Positions 50,375 to 61,800 of a DNA stretch of 64,000 nucleotides are shown here, piece after piece. A program made the translations under genes and the position numbers. Under the pieces are notes generated by a model that ran no database searches, was not told where the DNA came from, and worked only from the letters and a program-made list of their open reading frames with translations. The stretch's first letter is position 1. Each line of letters opens with the position of its first letter. Location: positions 2,999 through 66,998 of the forward strand of contig VWZP01010939.1 of the NCBI GenBank assembly GCA_013396995.1, given 5' to 3'. This stretch comes from Dicaeum eximium. Its lineage: Eukaryota > Chordata > Aves > Passeriformes > Dicaeidae.

Positions 50375-53300
50375 GCCTTGTAGTCTCTCTGCCAAATACT
50401 AGGGGTTTTTTACACAGAATTAGAAAAAACCATGCAAAACTTGTGATTGCCTCTGATATCTGTTGCTCTGGAACTACAGCACTTATCATGTCCCTTCTCC
50501 TGTAAAGGTGTGAGTTTGTCTTTTCTGGAGTGATCTATAACAAATACATGTATCTCTAGAGGGATATTGGGAATATGGATGTTCCTTTTCCTGAACCTTC
50601 TCATCAGTCTGTAAAAAAATTGCTTAAACCAGTGGAAATAATTGGGACCTAAATACATCTGCTGTTTCCACAGTGTGTGTCTGTTGTACACCTCCCAAAG
50701 TCCAAAAGTGACCCTTCATATTTTGATCATACAAACTAGAATGGGGCTAGTGTGAAGGAGGAAGGTGAAAAGTGTCCGTCCTTATGCAGACAGCTGGTAG
50801 CTGCACACTTTCCCCTGTGAACTGCTCTTATTCTCCAGATGTAATGCCTCTCCTCAGATCCCAGCCAAAGGCAAATGAATATTGTTTCTGGAGTCAGGTC
50901 TGTCCTTCCAGTGTCTCACAGAGAACAGGGGAAGAGAAGGTTGTGGACACTTTGAAGATTCTTCCGAAGGGAACACAGATGGTTAAGGGTAAAAGCAATA
51001 TGCACCACTTGTCAACCAAGGCACCAGCAAAATCTCATAACTTGAGACAATCAAAATGAAAAGACATTATCTCAGAGTCATTTTGATGAAAGTCTTTTCT
51101 CTGTTAATTACAAAATCATTTTTATAATTTGTTACTTTTCCAAACAGCTAATATGACAGCTTTGATCTCACATACCAAATCAGTACAATATGTCTTTATT
51201 ATACAGAGCATGAATTGACTGGAAATCGACATTTACTAAAATACAGTGTTGTCTCCAATATAATGGTTTCTGTCATTTCTGTCATTTGTATAAATAGGAG
51301 CACTTCAGTTAAAATAATTCCTGACATAATGTGTGACATCAGGACTGGAGAGTATTAAGTGATTGAAAAGCAAGTTAAATGTAGATACACAAGAAAAAGT
51401 TTACATAATGCCTATCATACATGTAATAAGCATGTTAAGCCAGTGACATAGAAAGGCATTCTAATACTAAGTGAATGAGGGATTCACCATAGTCGATGTG
51501 TGTTGTGGAAGGAATGTAACACATTTCTTGGGCAACCAGACAGAAAAATCATGCAATATTTAACTCTTGTACTAGCCTTTGTACAGCATTTTTCCATCCT
51601 AAAATATGAAATGCTTCTGTTTCATGGAAACAGTTCCAGAATTTGTCTTGATCCACACATGGATTTTACAGCATTAAAACTGCTTTGATTGCAGGTATTA
51701 TATCGTATAGTTGCACTTACCCTAAACAGTTCTTTGATGGTCTCTTGTCAATACCATAACAGGCTAACCTTCATCCCAGAAAGAAATAAACAAAATCCCT
51801 TTGTAAACACCATTATGCCATCACGAAAGTATTCCTATAATACTAAGCTGTAACTTGGACTTGTGGCTGCTAGTGGGTGGTAGGGCATTGTGTAGCCTGA
51901 ACCTATGGCCAGACCTGATGCTGAGCCTGTGGGAAAGGAATGTGTTGTACAAAGACCAGTGCTAATTTAATGATTAATGTATACGAGTGATTTGGTTGAT
52001 AGGTAATTTGCATCGAAGACTTGAAGCCACATTTATCGTAGTGCTCCAGAATATCTTAACACAGCATGTTAATTTTCCCATTTTCTTTAGTAAGGCTATT
52101 TAGATATATTCCCTGTGTTACTCACTCATTCCACACAAGTTAAGTTTGACCTTTTTTTTTTTCCTGTGGAGGTGGACTCAAGTTTTGCTCACAGAGGTTT
52201 CTGAAGATTAAAAATCTGTGTATAATAAAACCTGACTATTTTAGTTCACTGTAAACAGTTCCACTTTTGAATAGAGCAGCCCAGAGGCTTCTTCTCTAAT
52301 CCATGAAGACACTTCAGTGACAGTTCTGACCCTTGTGGGGCTGTACACAACAAAAGGTGCCTGTCTTTACCTTCAGGGCCAGAGATGGGTGAAGAGCTAC
52401 TCTGAGGTGATGGGCATAGTCCCTGAAAGCATTTTGCTCATCTTCACTCAAAGCTCTTATACAGAATACCCAAAATGGATGATGGCTTTAGGGAGAATTA
52501 TTAAAACAGGGGAAAGCAGTTAACTGTTAACTTATCTAGAAGAAAAAAAAGCCCCACAAAACCAAAAAGACCAAAGAACACAAACATTTAAATAGATGGG
52601 CAAGTTTTAAAGAAATCTGTAAAAGAAAATGTTGATCTATTGCAATTACCTATGCTACATTAGTTGTAGGACTGATTAGTAAATTACAGTGAACATTTAC
52701 ACATCTGTGAAGTACAGGAGAAGTATCTGAGGGCAGGATCAGGTGTAGTGATCTGCTTCAGCCATAGAACTTTGCTTTGCTGGTACACGCACAGAAGCCA
52801 TTGTGGTCATCACTACGTGGCTATAAAAAGACTAACGACCTGGTAATGTCTGGGAGTTTAGCACCTTGGTTTCTGAATCAAAGAATTAGGACCCAAGAAC
52901 TCCTGATTTCCAGCTTTTCTGGTTCTCCACTTACTGCCTTGTGGAATGACAGCTGTGTTCTCTGCCCTGTCTCCTGTTGCTGGTAAAGGGGATGTTTTTC
53001 TTCCTACCTCACAGGGATGTTGTGAGGAACAAGAAGCTAAGGTCTGTGCAAGAGGTTATTTGTTTCTCTTCAGCTTGGGGATCACACTTGATCAAGAGTG
53101 TGGAAGAGTACTTGAAGACTGTCATACGTGCTGTACATTTGAGTTCTGTGTCTTATTTGTGTCAGTGTTAATGCAAGAGAGCAAAAGTACATGGTGCTGA
53201 AAATTGGGGATAAAAGGAGAACAGGCTCTCTCCATATACAGCAATGATGCTGTAGCAACAGGAGACAAGATATGCATGTCACACATGAATTTTTGTATCT

Positions 53301-53758
53301 TGAGGACAAAAGATTGTGGTAAAATTTTGGTATTGTTATGAAAGTGTCATGAGTCCACACAAGCTAATTGCAACAAGCTTTGAATCCACTTTTTAAATTA
53401 ATTTGTTAAGCAAACTAAAAATTAAAGCACTCATAAGTATTTCCCTTTCTGTGGGCACAAGTGTGGTTCACGGGTAAGGTATACTCTGAGCAGTAGCTGC
53501 AATAGTTGGTGTTGCAGGGATGAAGGTTTATTGGGACTGAAATCATTCCCTGCTTGGCAGCACTTCACAAAACAAGGACACTTGATACACTTCATCCTGA
53601 AGAAGATGATGATTCTGCTATATTATCACATCGGACTTCACTTTATATTTTACTGATTTTTTGTCCCTGAAAAAAGAAAAAAACGTAGAAAGCATAGCTG
53701 TGCTGTAAATTCTGCAAACTAAACATCAAAGTCCTTCCTATGCATTTGCAAAACAGTC

Positions 53759-53764
53759 AATAAA
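53759..53764 (+). terminator. OXCT1: Candidate OXCT1 polyadenylation signal AATAAA
   Basis: AATAAA is followed at 20-45 bp by a GT-rich stretch (GGTTTTGTCTATTGTTTTGTC, split by A), which fits a downstream element. It lies 3.7 kb after the stop. The other hexamers listed for the UTR are weaker by context. Confidence 0.4.
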
Positions 53765-53780
53765 GTAAAGGTTTAAAATC

Positions 53781-54690
53781 GCAGGTTTTGTCTATTGTTT
53801 TGTCTATTAACTTTTCTGTTACCATTTTCTGTGATGTTCTGTTCTGCTTTTGGGAGAAGTAAAAGTTTAGCTTGTGCTCACACCAGCATGTCACACCTCA
53901 GTACACGGCAAAGCCTCAAGGTCTTGCCTGAATGTGGATGGGTTTGATAAACAGAAATAATGAAGCTCAAAAAAAATTTAACAGCTGGATTCTACATGTT
54001 CTCTCTTCTCACTGATGTCTCTGTTGGGTCAATCTCAAACATAATTATCACATTCATTTTCAAAATGACTTGTTTTTCAATCAAGTTAAATAATGGACTG
54101 CATATGTAGTCCTTAGAGAAGAGATTTTTTACCTTTTGATTAAAACCGCTGTAGAACTGATCGCATTTGAGATGTTAATCATCGATGTTAGCGTGTGGCT
54201 GCACTCTGAAAATTGTACTAGATGACACATGAAGACAAATTCCATTAACCACCTACTGAATGATAAAGTAGATGATTGCAAAGGGATGAAAATGTCTGTG
54301 TGTAGTGGGGTCATCCTTCCATACCTGTCATAAGGTCATGCATAAATGTGTCATAGAATCATTTTCTCTTTGGTATCATCAGAAAGCAGGTTGATAAATG
54401 TGAAGAAAAATGTTTAGAGTCATTAAAAAAAACACCTGATGTTTTTCTCTGAAATAAAACTCTTCAGTAATTTATATGTGTGGTCAAAATCCAACATCCC
54501 TGTGAAAGGGGCTGCAAGGTAAGTGCCAAACCCCCAGAGATAATACAGCAATCTTGCAACTCTGAAATCCACTCATAGAAATGTGGAAGGTTATGTTTTC
54601 CTCTGACGAGATGAGAAAGTTGATCACAGGCGTATCTGAGAAGTTTTGTCTTGTGCTTGTTTTGTATGTCTTGTATGTCTTCTGTTTTAC
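53781..54690. other. Intergenic sequence after OXCT1
   Basis: AT-rich. One AATAAA at 54453 could be a still more distal polyadenylation signal. No gene or repeat was recognised. Confidence 0.6.
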
Positions 54691-54694
54691 CTAT

Positions 54695-54912
54695 TGTGCT
54701 GGTTTGGGTTTGGGTAGAGTTAATTTTCTCCACACTAGCTGGTATGGGGCTGTGCTTTGCATTTGTACTGAACACGGGGTGGGTAACTCAGGGATGTCTC
54801 CCTTATCCTGAGCAGTGCTTGCACAGAACCAAGGCCTTTTCTGCTCCTCATCCCACCCCACCAGTGAGGAGGCTGGGGATCACAGGAGTTGGGAGGGGAC
54901 TTGGCCAGGACA
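54695..54912 (+). mobile_element. Truncated ERVL-like LTR fragment
   Basis: The fragment begins TGTGCTGGTTTGGGTTTGGG, followed by TAGAGTTAATTTTCTCC, AGCTGGTATGGGGCTGTGC, TGAGCAGTGCTTGCACAGA, CCAAGGCCTTTTCTGCTCC and CACCAGTGAGGAGGCTGGGG. This order matches the left half of a widespread avian ERVL-family LTR as I remember it. Similarity stops near 54912, before the part that would hold the poly(A) signal, and no target-site duplication was found, so the right half is deleted or diverged. The ORFs across it are fortuitous. Confidence 0.8.
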
Positions 54913-56123
54913 TCACTTCCTAGCTGCACAGAAGTAGTCTTCTGAGAGCAGAACCCCTCTTCTGCACATAGCCATCTGCTTCTGGAGACCAGGGATCTTA
55001 ACATACCCATACCACAGTGTGTTTGGCAGCTTTAAATGAAAGAATTTCGGAGAACACCAGGATGGGGAAGGAATTCGTTTTCTAAATCTATTTACATAAC
55101 ATCAGGTTTTGAGGCTCCAGCAAAGATAAAAGTAGCTATTATGTTTGTGTTATGAAAACTTGCCGTGCCTCATTCACATGTTTATGTACACATTTAGAAG
55201 AACAAAGGGCATGGGAGAAATCCTTGCCTTCAGGGTGATTGGGTTCTCCATCTCTCTCCCATGATACTTTCTATTGATTGTATTTTATTAGTGTAATAGC
55301 TTGCAGAAGTAAGCAGAACATTACTTATTTGTGGGAGCAGTAGAGTCTAAAACAAGAACTTTTATTTCCATGTTCTTAAAACAGTCCCCTGAGCATGTAA
55401 TCCAGAGGAAAACTGGATTTAATTTGTGTAAATCTTTGATAGATTATTGGACTGCAGCTGCTGTAGTGCTTTCAGGCATTGTCCCTGCTGCTATTGCACA
55501 GGTGAGAAATGCTGCCCTTGGTGCAGTGCAGATCATCATGCTTCTCTCAAACCTGTGCCTGTATGAAGTTCACAAGCTGGTGTCCACCCACCTGGCTGCT
55601 AAAGGGTCTCACCTTGTATGTAGGTTGTGCTGTTTTCAACACAGAAGTGGCACAGCCCCAGCTCCTTCAAGAAATTGTGATGATGTTTCTTTCCCAGTAT
55701 TAACTCAGCAGGGAGAGTTTTTGCAAAGATTCCGCTCTTAACCTTGTCCAGTAGGATTCAATTACATCTTTCTTGTCCCAGGAAAACACCTAACGAGCCA
55801 TGCTGCTCGGGGAGCTGGGTGAGAGAGCTGCTCCAGGGAATAAGGGAGTCTTCTTTTGCAGAAAGGATGGCAAAAGCCACAAGGCTTTCAATGAAGTCAA
55901 GAAGGAGCAGGAGGTGTTCATGCACAAGTCATTCACCCAGCAGTGGCAAGGCTTGAATTTTCCTTCAGAGGATAGCTCTTCTCTTAATAACATGTGCTTT
56001 CAAATGTGTAAGCAACTCACTTCCCCTCCTTTCTGGCTGTCCCACATACAGGCACATACCTGCAAGGTGTTTCAGGGCAAGCAACAAAACAGTGAAGTCT
56101 CTTAAAGTGGTGGCAGGCCAAAC
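54913..56123. other. Intergenic sequence, no element recognised
   Basis: Mixed composition. A 136-codon + strand ORF (55331-55741) and a 101-codon ORF (55800-56105) have no recognisable domain and are probably chance. Confidence 0.5.
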
Positions 56124-56187
56124 AATCACAGAATCACAACGTTGGAAGAGACCTTTAAGATCATCGAGTCCAACCCAGCCCTGACAG
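56124..56187 (-). mobile_element. CR1 LINE 3'-end fragment, reverse orientation
   Basis: AATCACAGAATCACAACGTT, GGAAGAGACCTTTAAGATCA and TCGAGTCCAACCCAGCCCTG follow one another, the reverse complement of a CR1 3' terminus. It is short and non-coding. Confidence 0.9.
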
Positions 56188-58479
56188 AATGTACTGCTGT
56201 GGCACCTCAGCACAGTACACAGAGGGATTTTCTCGTTTAAGATTGGTTTGTCTAAATGAATCAAATTTGTTTGTAGATGCCCCTGCCACTTAGTTTTATC
56301 ATTTGGATAAATTCCTAAATACCCCCTTTGGTTCTGTAGCTGGAAAGTACATAATACACAGATAGAAAAGGGAACTGAAAACTCCTCTAAATGCAGGGAA
56401 AATCTGTTTCAAGAAGAGAAAAAACTGCAGCCAGGAGGAGAATTAGTTTGTAGAAACTGAACAAAAACAACATGAAAAGCAAACTTATATGTTACCACCC
56501 AAAAAGCAAAGGCAAGCCACAGAAGCAACACATTCATGCCACTTAAGAAAGTATACAATAATGTAATACAAATTCAATCTCATCTGTTTAAGCAGTGAGT
56601 GAATAAAGACTGTGAATTGGATCTGATGCCTATATCCTGCACAATCATGTCTCCCCCTCCCATTTGGAAAACTTGGTTGTATGAGCAATTAACACTTTTA
56701 CTCAGATTTGTCCAAAAACAAGGCAAGCTGTGTGATGCTATAGCAGGCAAGGCTGTCATGCCCAATAATATCCCTAAAAATACAAACTTTAATCAGACAC
56801 TCCGTCTCACCACTCATTTTTGTCTAATTCCATCTTGCATTTGCTCCAATAAAACCCATCACCCATGCTTTCCTCTTTCTGGCACCCTACTAATCCTCCC
56901 TCTGCTCAAGGAAGACTGCTCTAATTCCATCAGTTTTCCTGCTTGCCTGGACTTGTTCTTACGGGGAGGAGAGGAAGTAGTGGTGTGTGTTCTGCTGAGC
57001 CATGCCAGCAGGGAAGCTGAGACCAGAATAGCAGAGCAGACATCATGGGCAGAGATGGTGCTGGGGAATGGTGTTAGAGAGCCACTGCTGAGCATCAGCA
57101 CCTCTGGTGTTCTGGGCAGGTTCTAATGCACTGCCACTCACACATCTCCTGTGTGAAAAAATCCCCATGCATGGTACATTCTTCCCTCTGTTTTTAATTT
57201 TATTTCAGCTTGGACATCACATGGCTGCTCTTTTTGAAAAACTAAAATCATGAACTCCAGTGAAGAAGATGAATCTAAGTGAAGAGCCAGGGGCTTGGCT
57301 AGCCAAGCCCTGGGCATCTTCCTGACTGCAGTGCCCGCTGGGGCAAGAAGGAAAACATCAGGTTTGGACATGGCTCTTCTCAGATCATAGATGCTTGTCC
57401 TGTGGCCTGTGCTTATACACTGGGGGAGGACAGGGCTGAGAATGGCTCAGGACTTCTTTGGAACAGAAGGCAGGAGCTGAGATCTGGGACTGAAATGGCA
57501 CAAACCCATTTTTCTGTCCTGTGTGGTGGAACCACTGCTGAAACTCTTAGCTCCACCAGGGGATGCTTCTCATTGTAGTGCTAATACTTCTTCAGGATTA
57601 CAGGCTGGTACTGCTGATTTTCTGCTGCTGTATTGATTAATACCAACATTTTCAGATTCCTGTCTTCTTCAGGCAACCTTTGGCCTGGAAAAGGAAAAAA
57701 ATAAAAAAAGCCAACTGCATAAATCTGCTAGCTATAAAAATGAAGGATGGTGAAATACTTCTGCAATAGCATATCCATGTTCTCATTAGAGCAATTCAGC
57801 ATTTTTAGGACATGTTAACTGCTGCAGCAAGAAGAAGAAGAAGCTGCAGATCGATATAAAATAAACCACAGCTTCACAAAAGCGAATTTATAATTTCCAA
57901 AGTACTTTTCCTCAATTGTGCAGGAAAGTCATTGCTGGTACACCAGAGGGACAAAGTTACAGAGAAAGCTTCAGACCACTTTGGATGTGGAGTTGCAGAA
58001 CTCATCCAATGTGAAAAAAGCATCGCCATTTTGTAATGACAAAAACCTGGAGGCAACCTGTCACAGAGGAACTGAGAAAGGGGAATGATCACTGATAACT
58101 GCACTTCAAAAGTGGAGAGCTCATGGCTGGTAATTAATTATCCAAATCATCCCTGAGTATATCTCTTCCAAACAAGCTATCTGACCTATTGTAAAACAAT
58201 CCCTCTGAGAAAGCAACCACATGAGACCTTCTTTCCATGGGGATTTTAACTTTGCAACAGATTATTTTCACAGTGGAGCTGAAAGGGCTAGAGAGACCAG
58301 GGAGCAGCACCATCAAATCATGGCACTGCTGGTCCTGGGGCAGCAAACCCACCCACCAAGGTCATGATTCCCGGCACTTCGTTTGGATGGAATCCTCTTT
58401 GGGGTGATCTCTACGAGTGCATGTGTTGTTTAAACATCTATTCAAATGTTTAAACATATCTTCAAATTTAATTGGGTTT
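56188..58479. other. Intergenic sequence
   Basis: A 175-codon + strand ORF (56599-57126) begins MNKDCELDLMPISCTIMSPP and shows nothing I recognise. A small hairpin with GAA-repeat loop lies at 57822-57849 (arms CTGCAGC/GCTGCAG). No mobile element was recognised. Confidence 0.5.
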
Positions 58480-58850
58480 ACGTGTGCACTTGTGGGCCTC
58501 CAGGAGCACCTCGAGGAGGAGCATGAGCTTGGAGGTGAAGGCCAGAGAGGGTCCGAGAACAGGCACTGTGACCTGAGAGGGCTCTTTGGCTCCAGCAGAG
58601 TGCAGCCAGGCAGGACCCACCAGCAGCTGGGGAAGCGGCAGCGTGTGCAGGACACGTTGCTCTCCCAGGGATGGTGGGATGGGAAAGATGGGAAGTGCTG
58701 TGCCATGCAGGTCTCGCCACGGTGCCAGCTCTCATCTCCAAGCCTGGTGGAGGCTGTGCAGAGCTGCAGACATGGGCAGACCCTTCAGCCTGGTTTGCAG
58801 AGATTTCACATCTTTTCCCAGAGATGCTGAGTGCTGAGCCCTGGCTTGGA
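58480..58850. other. GC-rich patch, unclassified
   Basis: GC content rises well above the flanks, with scattered CpGs (CTCGAGGAGG, GAAGCGGCAGCG, ACACGTTG, TCTCGCCACGG). Overlapping ORFs of 82-137 codons in several frames are what GC-rich DNA gives by chance. It may be an old repeat, an exon of an unannotated transcript or a regulatory element. I recognise no family. Confidence 0.35.
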
Positions 58851-59594
58851 TGGGCACATCTGAAGGCTTTCTGTATACAGAATAGTGCTCCTGACGTGAA
58901 AAATTTTGGCAGTACCTGACAATTTTACCCCAAAGGAGCCCAGTTCTTAGTACAAGACAACATGTAAGCATGATGCTTTAGCTGGGGCAGATGCATGGGG
59001 AACGTGTGGGGAAGTGGAGGTTGCTCAGAGAAATTTTAGCTATTTAAATATGAACTACTAAACATGTATTAATTTCGTGAGATTGTGGCCTAAGGATCCC
59101 AGGACTACTGATCCCCAGTGTGGGCTTTCATCTTTGAGTACATGGTAAATGTTTTAAGTACTTGGCTTTCAAATACTAGGAAGGGTTGCACTAAAATCTA
59201 GAAATAATCTAATAATAATATAATCTCAAATAATCTACTAATAACAGTATAATATAAAACTAGATTTAATGTAACAGGTTCTGTAAAAATCTGGTAAATT
59301 AAGAGGGTAGGAAGAGAACGGCTTTCCTGTGAATTTCTTGCCACTCATCACTCCAAATTTTGTATATTCACACAGCGCTTCACAGTTTAAGAGAACTTTG
59401 TCAAATCAAACTCAGCAGCAGACATTCATCTTCATAATTATGGGGGCCAGAGAAGAAGAAGCAAGCTCTAATTTTACCACCACTACCCGCGGGTGAAGCC
59501 TTCAGTCATAAAAATGAATTCAGCTGGAGTCCCACTAGTTACACAGAGTCTTTAAGGTGGGAAATGAGAAAAGATGACTGGGTTTGCTGAATAA

Positions 59595-59725
59595 ATGAGC
59601 GCTGCCCTCCCTGCTGGGGGATGTGGCTGCGTGTGTCGCAGCAGGCGGAGGGCAGCGTCCTGCGCTCGGGCTCCGCGCAATTACCGGGGGAAGAGCCGGG
59701 GGTGCCGCTGGGAACGCTGCACTCA
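59595..59725. promoter_or_regulatory. CpG-dense patch, possible promoter or enhancer
   Basis: About 13 CpG dinucleotides fall in 130 bp, in a region otherwise poor in CpG. An ATG at 59595 opens a 93-codon frame (MSAALPAGGCGCVC...), and an AAAG|GTCAGT donor-like site follows at 59785, so a first exon is conceivable. The peptide is low-complexity Arg/Cys-rich and not recognised. It does not resemble the PLCXD3 N-terminus, the neighbour expected from human synteny. It is shorter than a usual CpG island. Confidence 0.35.
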
Positions 59726-61640
59726 GCACATCCTCATCCACAGAAGGATAACACCCAAATGCACCGAAACGGCAGGGAGGAAAGGTCAGTTCTTAACTGG
59801 TTTCTGGCATGAAAGCCAGCACTGCAGAGAAGGAAAGCTGCTCTGTTCTCCTAGGGGAATTAAGCTGGTGGTCTAAGATGAGCGTTAATTCCTCCCCAGA
59901 GCATGATTTGCTGGGGTGGTAGGAGCCCCAGGGTTTGATTGCTGCCTCAGCTGTGAGGCTTTGGGTGGCAGGGTGCCAGCCAGCCCCCATTAGCACCTTC
60001 TGCCAGCTTTGTTGCTGTTACTAATTTTTGAGGCATCACAAAACATTAGAGGTCCTCAAGCATGACACAGAGCTGTGGCTGAGATAGTATTCAAAGGAGA
60101 GGGCTCTTACTGCTATTTGACTGTTCACAGTAAGATTGCAGAGGTATTTGCTAACCCTAGTAAACAAAAAAATCCCTGCAGCTAAGAACCATCTCCAGAA
60201 AGCTCAGGCAGGATTGTCTCTCCCACGCTGTTCCTCCACTATTTTATTTTCCCCTCAGTCATGTACAAACACAGTATTTTTTTCACCCCTTTTCCTGCAG
60301 AAAAAAAAATTCTTTCTTATAACAAGAGTTTTTTTTAAATACCTCTTTTTCCACATGATCCAAAGAGGATCCTCAGCATGTGCACATCTGTATGAGTGTA
60401 AGATAAAGAGAAGATGGCAGGCAAACATGTTATAAACATGTTACAATGATATTAAGTGGCATGGGACTAGAAATGCCACAGGATCATTTAAGGATAATTT
60501 AAAATCTCTTTGGCCAAGTCACCATCTTGTTGCCTGTCCTGGAAAAGCCACTGTGCATCTTATTAAAAGCTGTAGTGCCTGAAAATCCTGTGGCCACTTC
60601 CAGTGAGGGGACAGTGAGACAGAAAGTAGGTGAAAGTTCAGCCTGCAGAGTCCAAGAGCTTTTTAGATGACTGAAGAGCATAAGGTTTACCAATTTGTAT
60701 TTTGGACTGTGCTACAACTGACAAAACACATGAAGTGCTGGCAGGGCAAGCAGTAGTGGAGATGTGTATTACTTCCCATGGATTATTCTTGGACAGGTGG
60801 AAATAAATACCTGATTACAAAATGGGGAATGTGTGTGATGCCAGATCCAGGGTACTGATGTGAGCCTGAGGCCACTGCTGCCCTTGGGGCATCTGAGCCT
60901 CCAGGCAAGGACCTGCTGGGGGCCAGGGCTTGGGATAAGGATGCTCTGTGTTTGCTCAGTTTGGACTCTGGATTTTAATCAGGCCCTGAAATAGTCCCCG
61001 GAGGATCTTGGTACAATGAAAGACAAAGGAAAAGATAAGACTATCTAGAAGAACCAGCTTGTTCTAAAATCAGCATGTTCTGGAGAGAAGCATCTGTGGT
61101 ACTCCCAAGCACAGGAGAAGAATTTGTTCCTTGCCCATGCCCATGCCTGGGAAAAGTCTTGTAAAACTTGTTTTAAACAGAAACTTTTGGCCAAAAGCAG
61201 TAGTTTTCTTCTTACCAGAAAAGTTATTATTTTTCCTGCCATCTGACAGCATCATTAGAAGCTCATCCTTTCCCTTAACCTTCACGTCAGCTGTTACTGA
61301 GTATAAGGCAGGTTTGACCATCTGCACGTTCCCCCTATTAAATGCCTTTTTCATAATTAATTATATAGTAACTCTCCCAGGGTGGTACGTCTGGCAAATA
61401 ATGGTGTATTCCAAGGCAAACATTCTTCTGATGAGGGCAAACCTGCTCCAAGAGAGCAGGCACGAGGGACAGTGCAGCCTCCACCCGCGCCCCTACAACG
61501 GGGTCCTTTCTCTGACACTTGTGGCCAAAGGGACTCACAGCACTGACTTACTGCTGTTCAAGGTGGTTTGCATTTTGCTTCAAATGGAAGTCTTCAAGTC
61601 GGCCTAGAAAAAGATGAGGTTATTACAGGACTCTTTATTG
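59726..61640. other. Intergenic sequence
   Basis: No repeat was recognised. It includes a 158-codon + strand ORF (61131-61607), beginning MPMPMPGKSLVKLVLN, with several hydrophobic stretches but no identifiable domain. Chance is likely. Confidence 0.45.
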
Positions 61641-61649
61641 GGATTTATC

Positions 61650-61800
61650 ATGCTGTGTGTATTGCGGGGCCAGAGGGAAGAGCTGCGTGGAACACGGGGG
61701 GAGGCGCGTGTTCCTGAATTATCAGCAGGGCAGGTTTCCTGCTCTGCCGCGAGATAACACCAGAGGAAAGTGCTTTAGTCTGGCAAACGAGACTGATCTC
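61650..61800. promoter_or_regulatory. CpG-enriched patch with GATA-like motifs, possible regulatory element
   Basis: About eight CpGs lie between 61660 and 61790 (TTGCGGGG, GCTGCGTGG, ACACGGGG, GGCGCGTG, GCCGCGAG), interleaved with AATTATCAGCAGG and CGAGATAACACC, which hold GATA-type motifs on either strand. The functional reading is inference from composition alone. Confidence 0.25.

Larger units (their letters stand above)
50084..53780 (+). other. OXCT1: Probable OXCT1 3' untranslated region (end uncertain)
   Basis: Non-coding sequence follows the stop. It includes a T run (about 50184-50196) and an A run (50358-50374). AATAAA hexamers occur at 51785, 52224, 53759 and 54453. The 53759 site has the clearest GU-rich downstream sequence. 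A shorter UTR ending after 51785 (about 1.7 kb) is equally plausible in size, and alternative polyadenylation is possible. The small ORFs here have no recognisable content. Confidence 0.5.

Noticed and set aside
54695..54912. Complete provirus
   Set aside because: Only the left half of one LTR is visible. There is no primer-binding site, no gag/pol/env-like frame and no partner LTR.
55331..57126. ORFs of 136, 101 and 175 codons as a multi-exon gene
   Set aside because: No recognisable domain, no consistent splice phases between them, and the composition explains their length.
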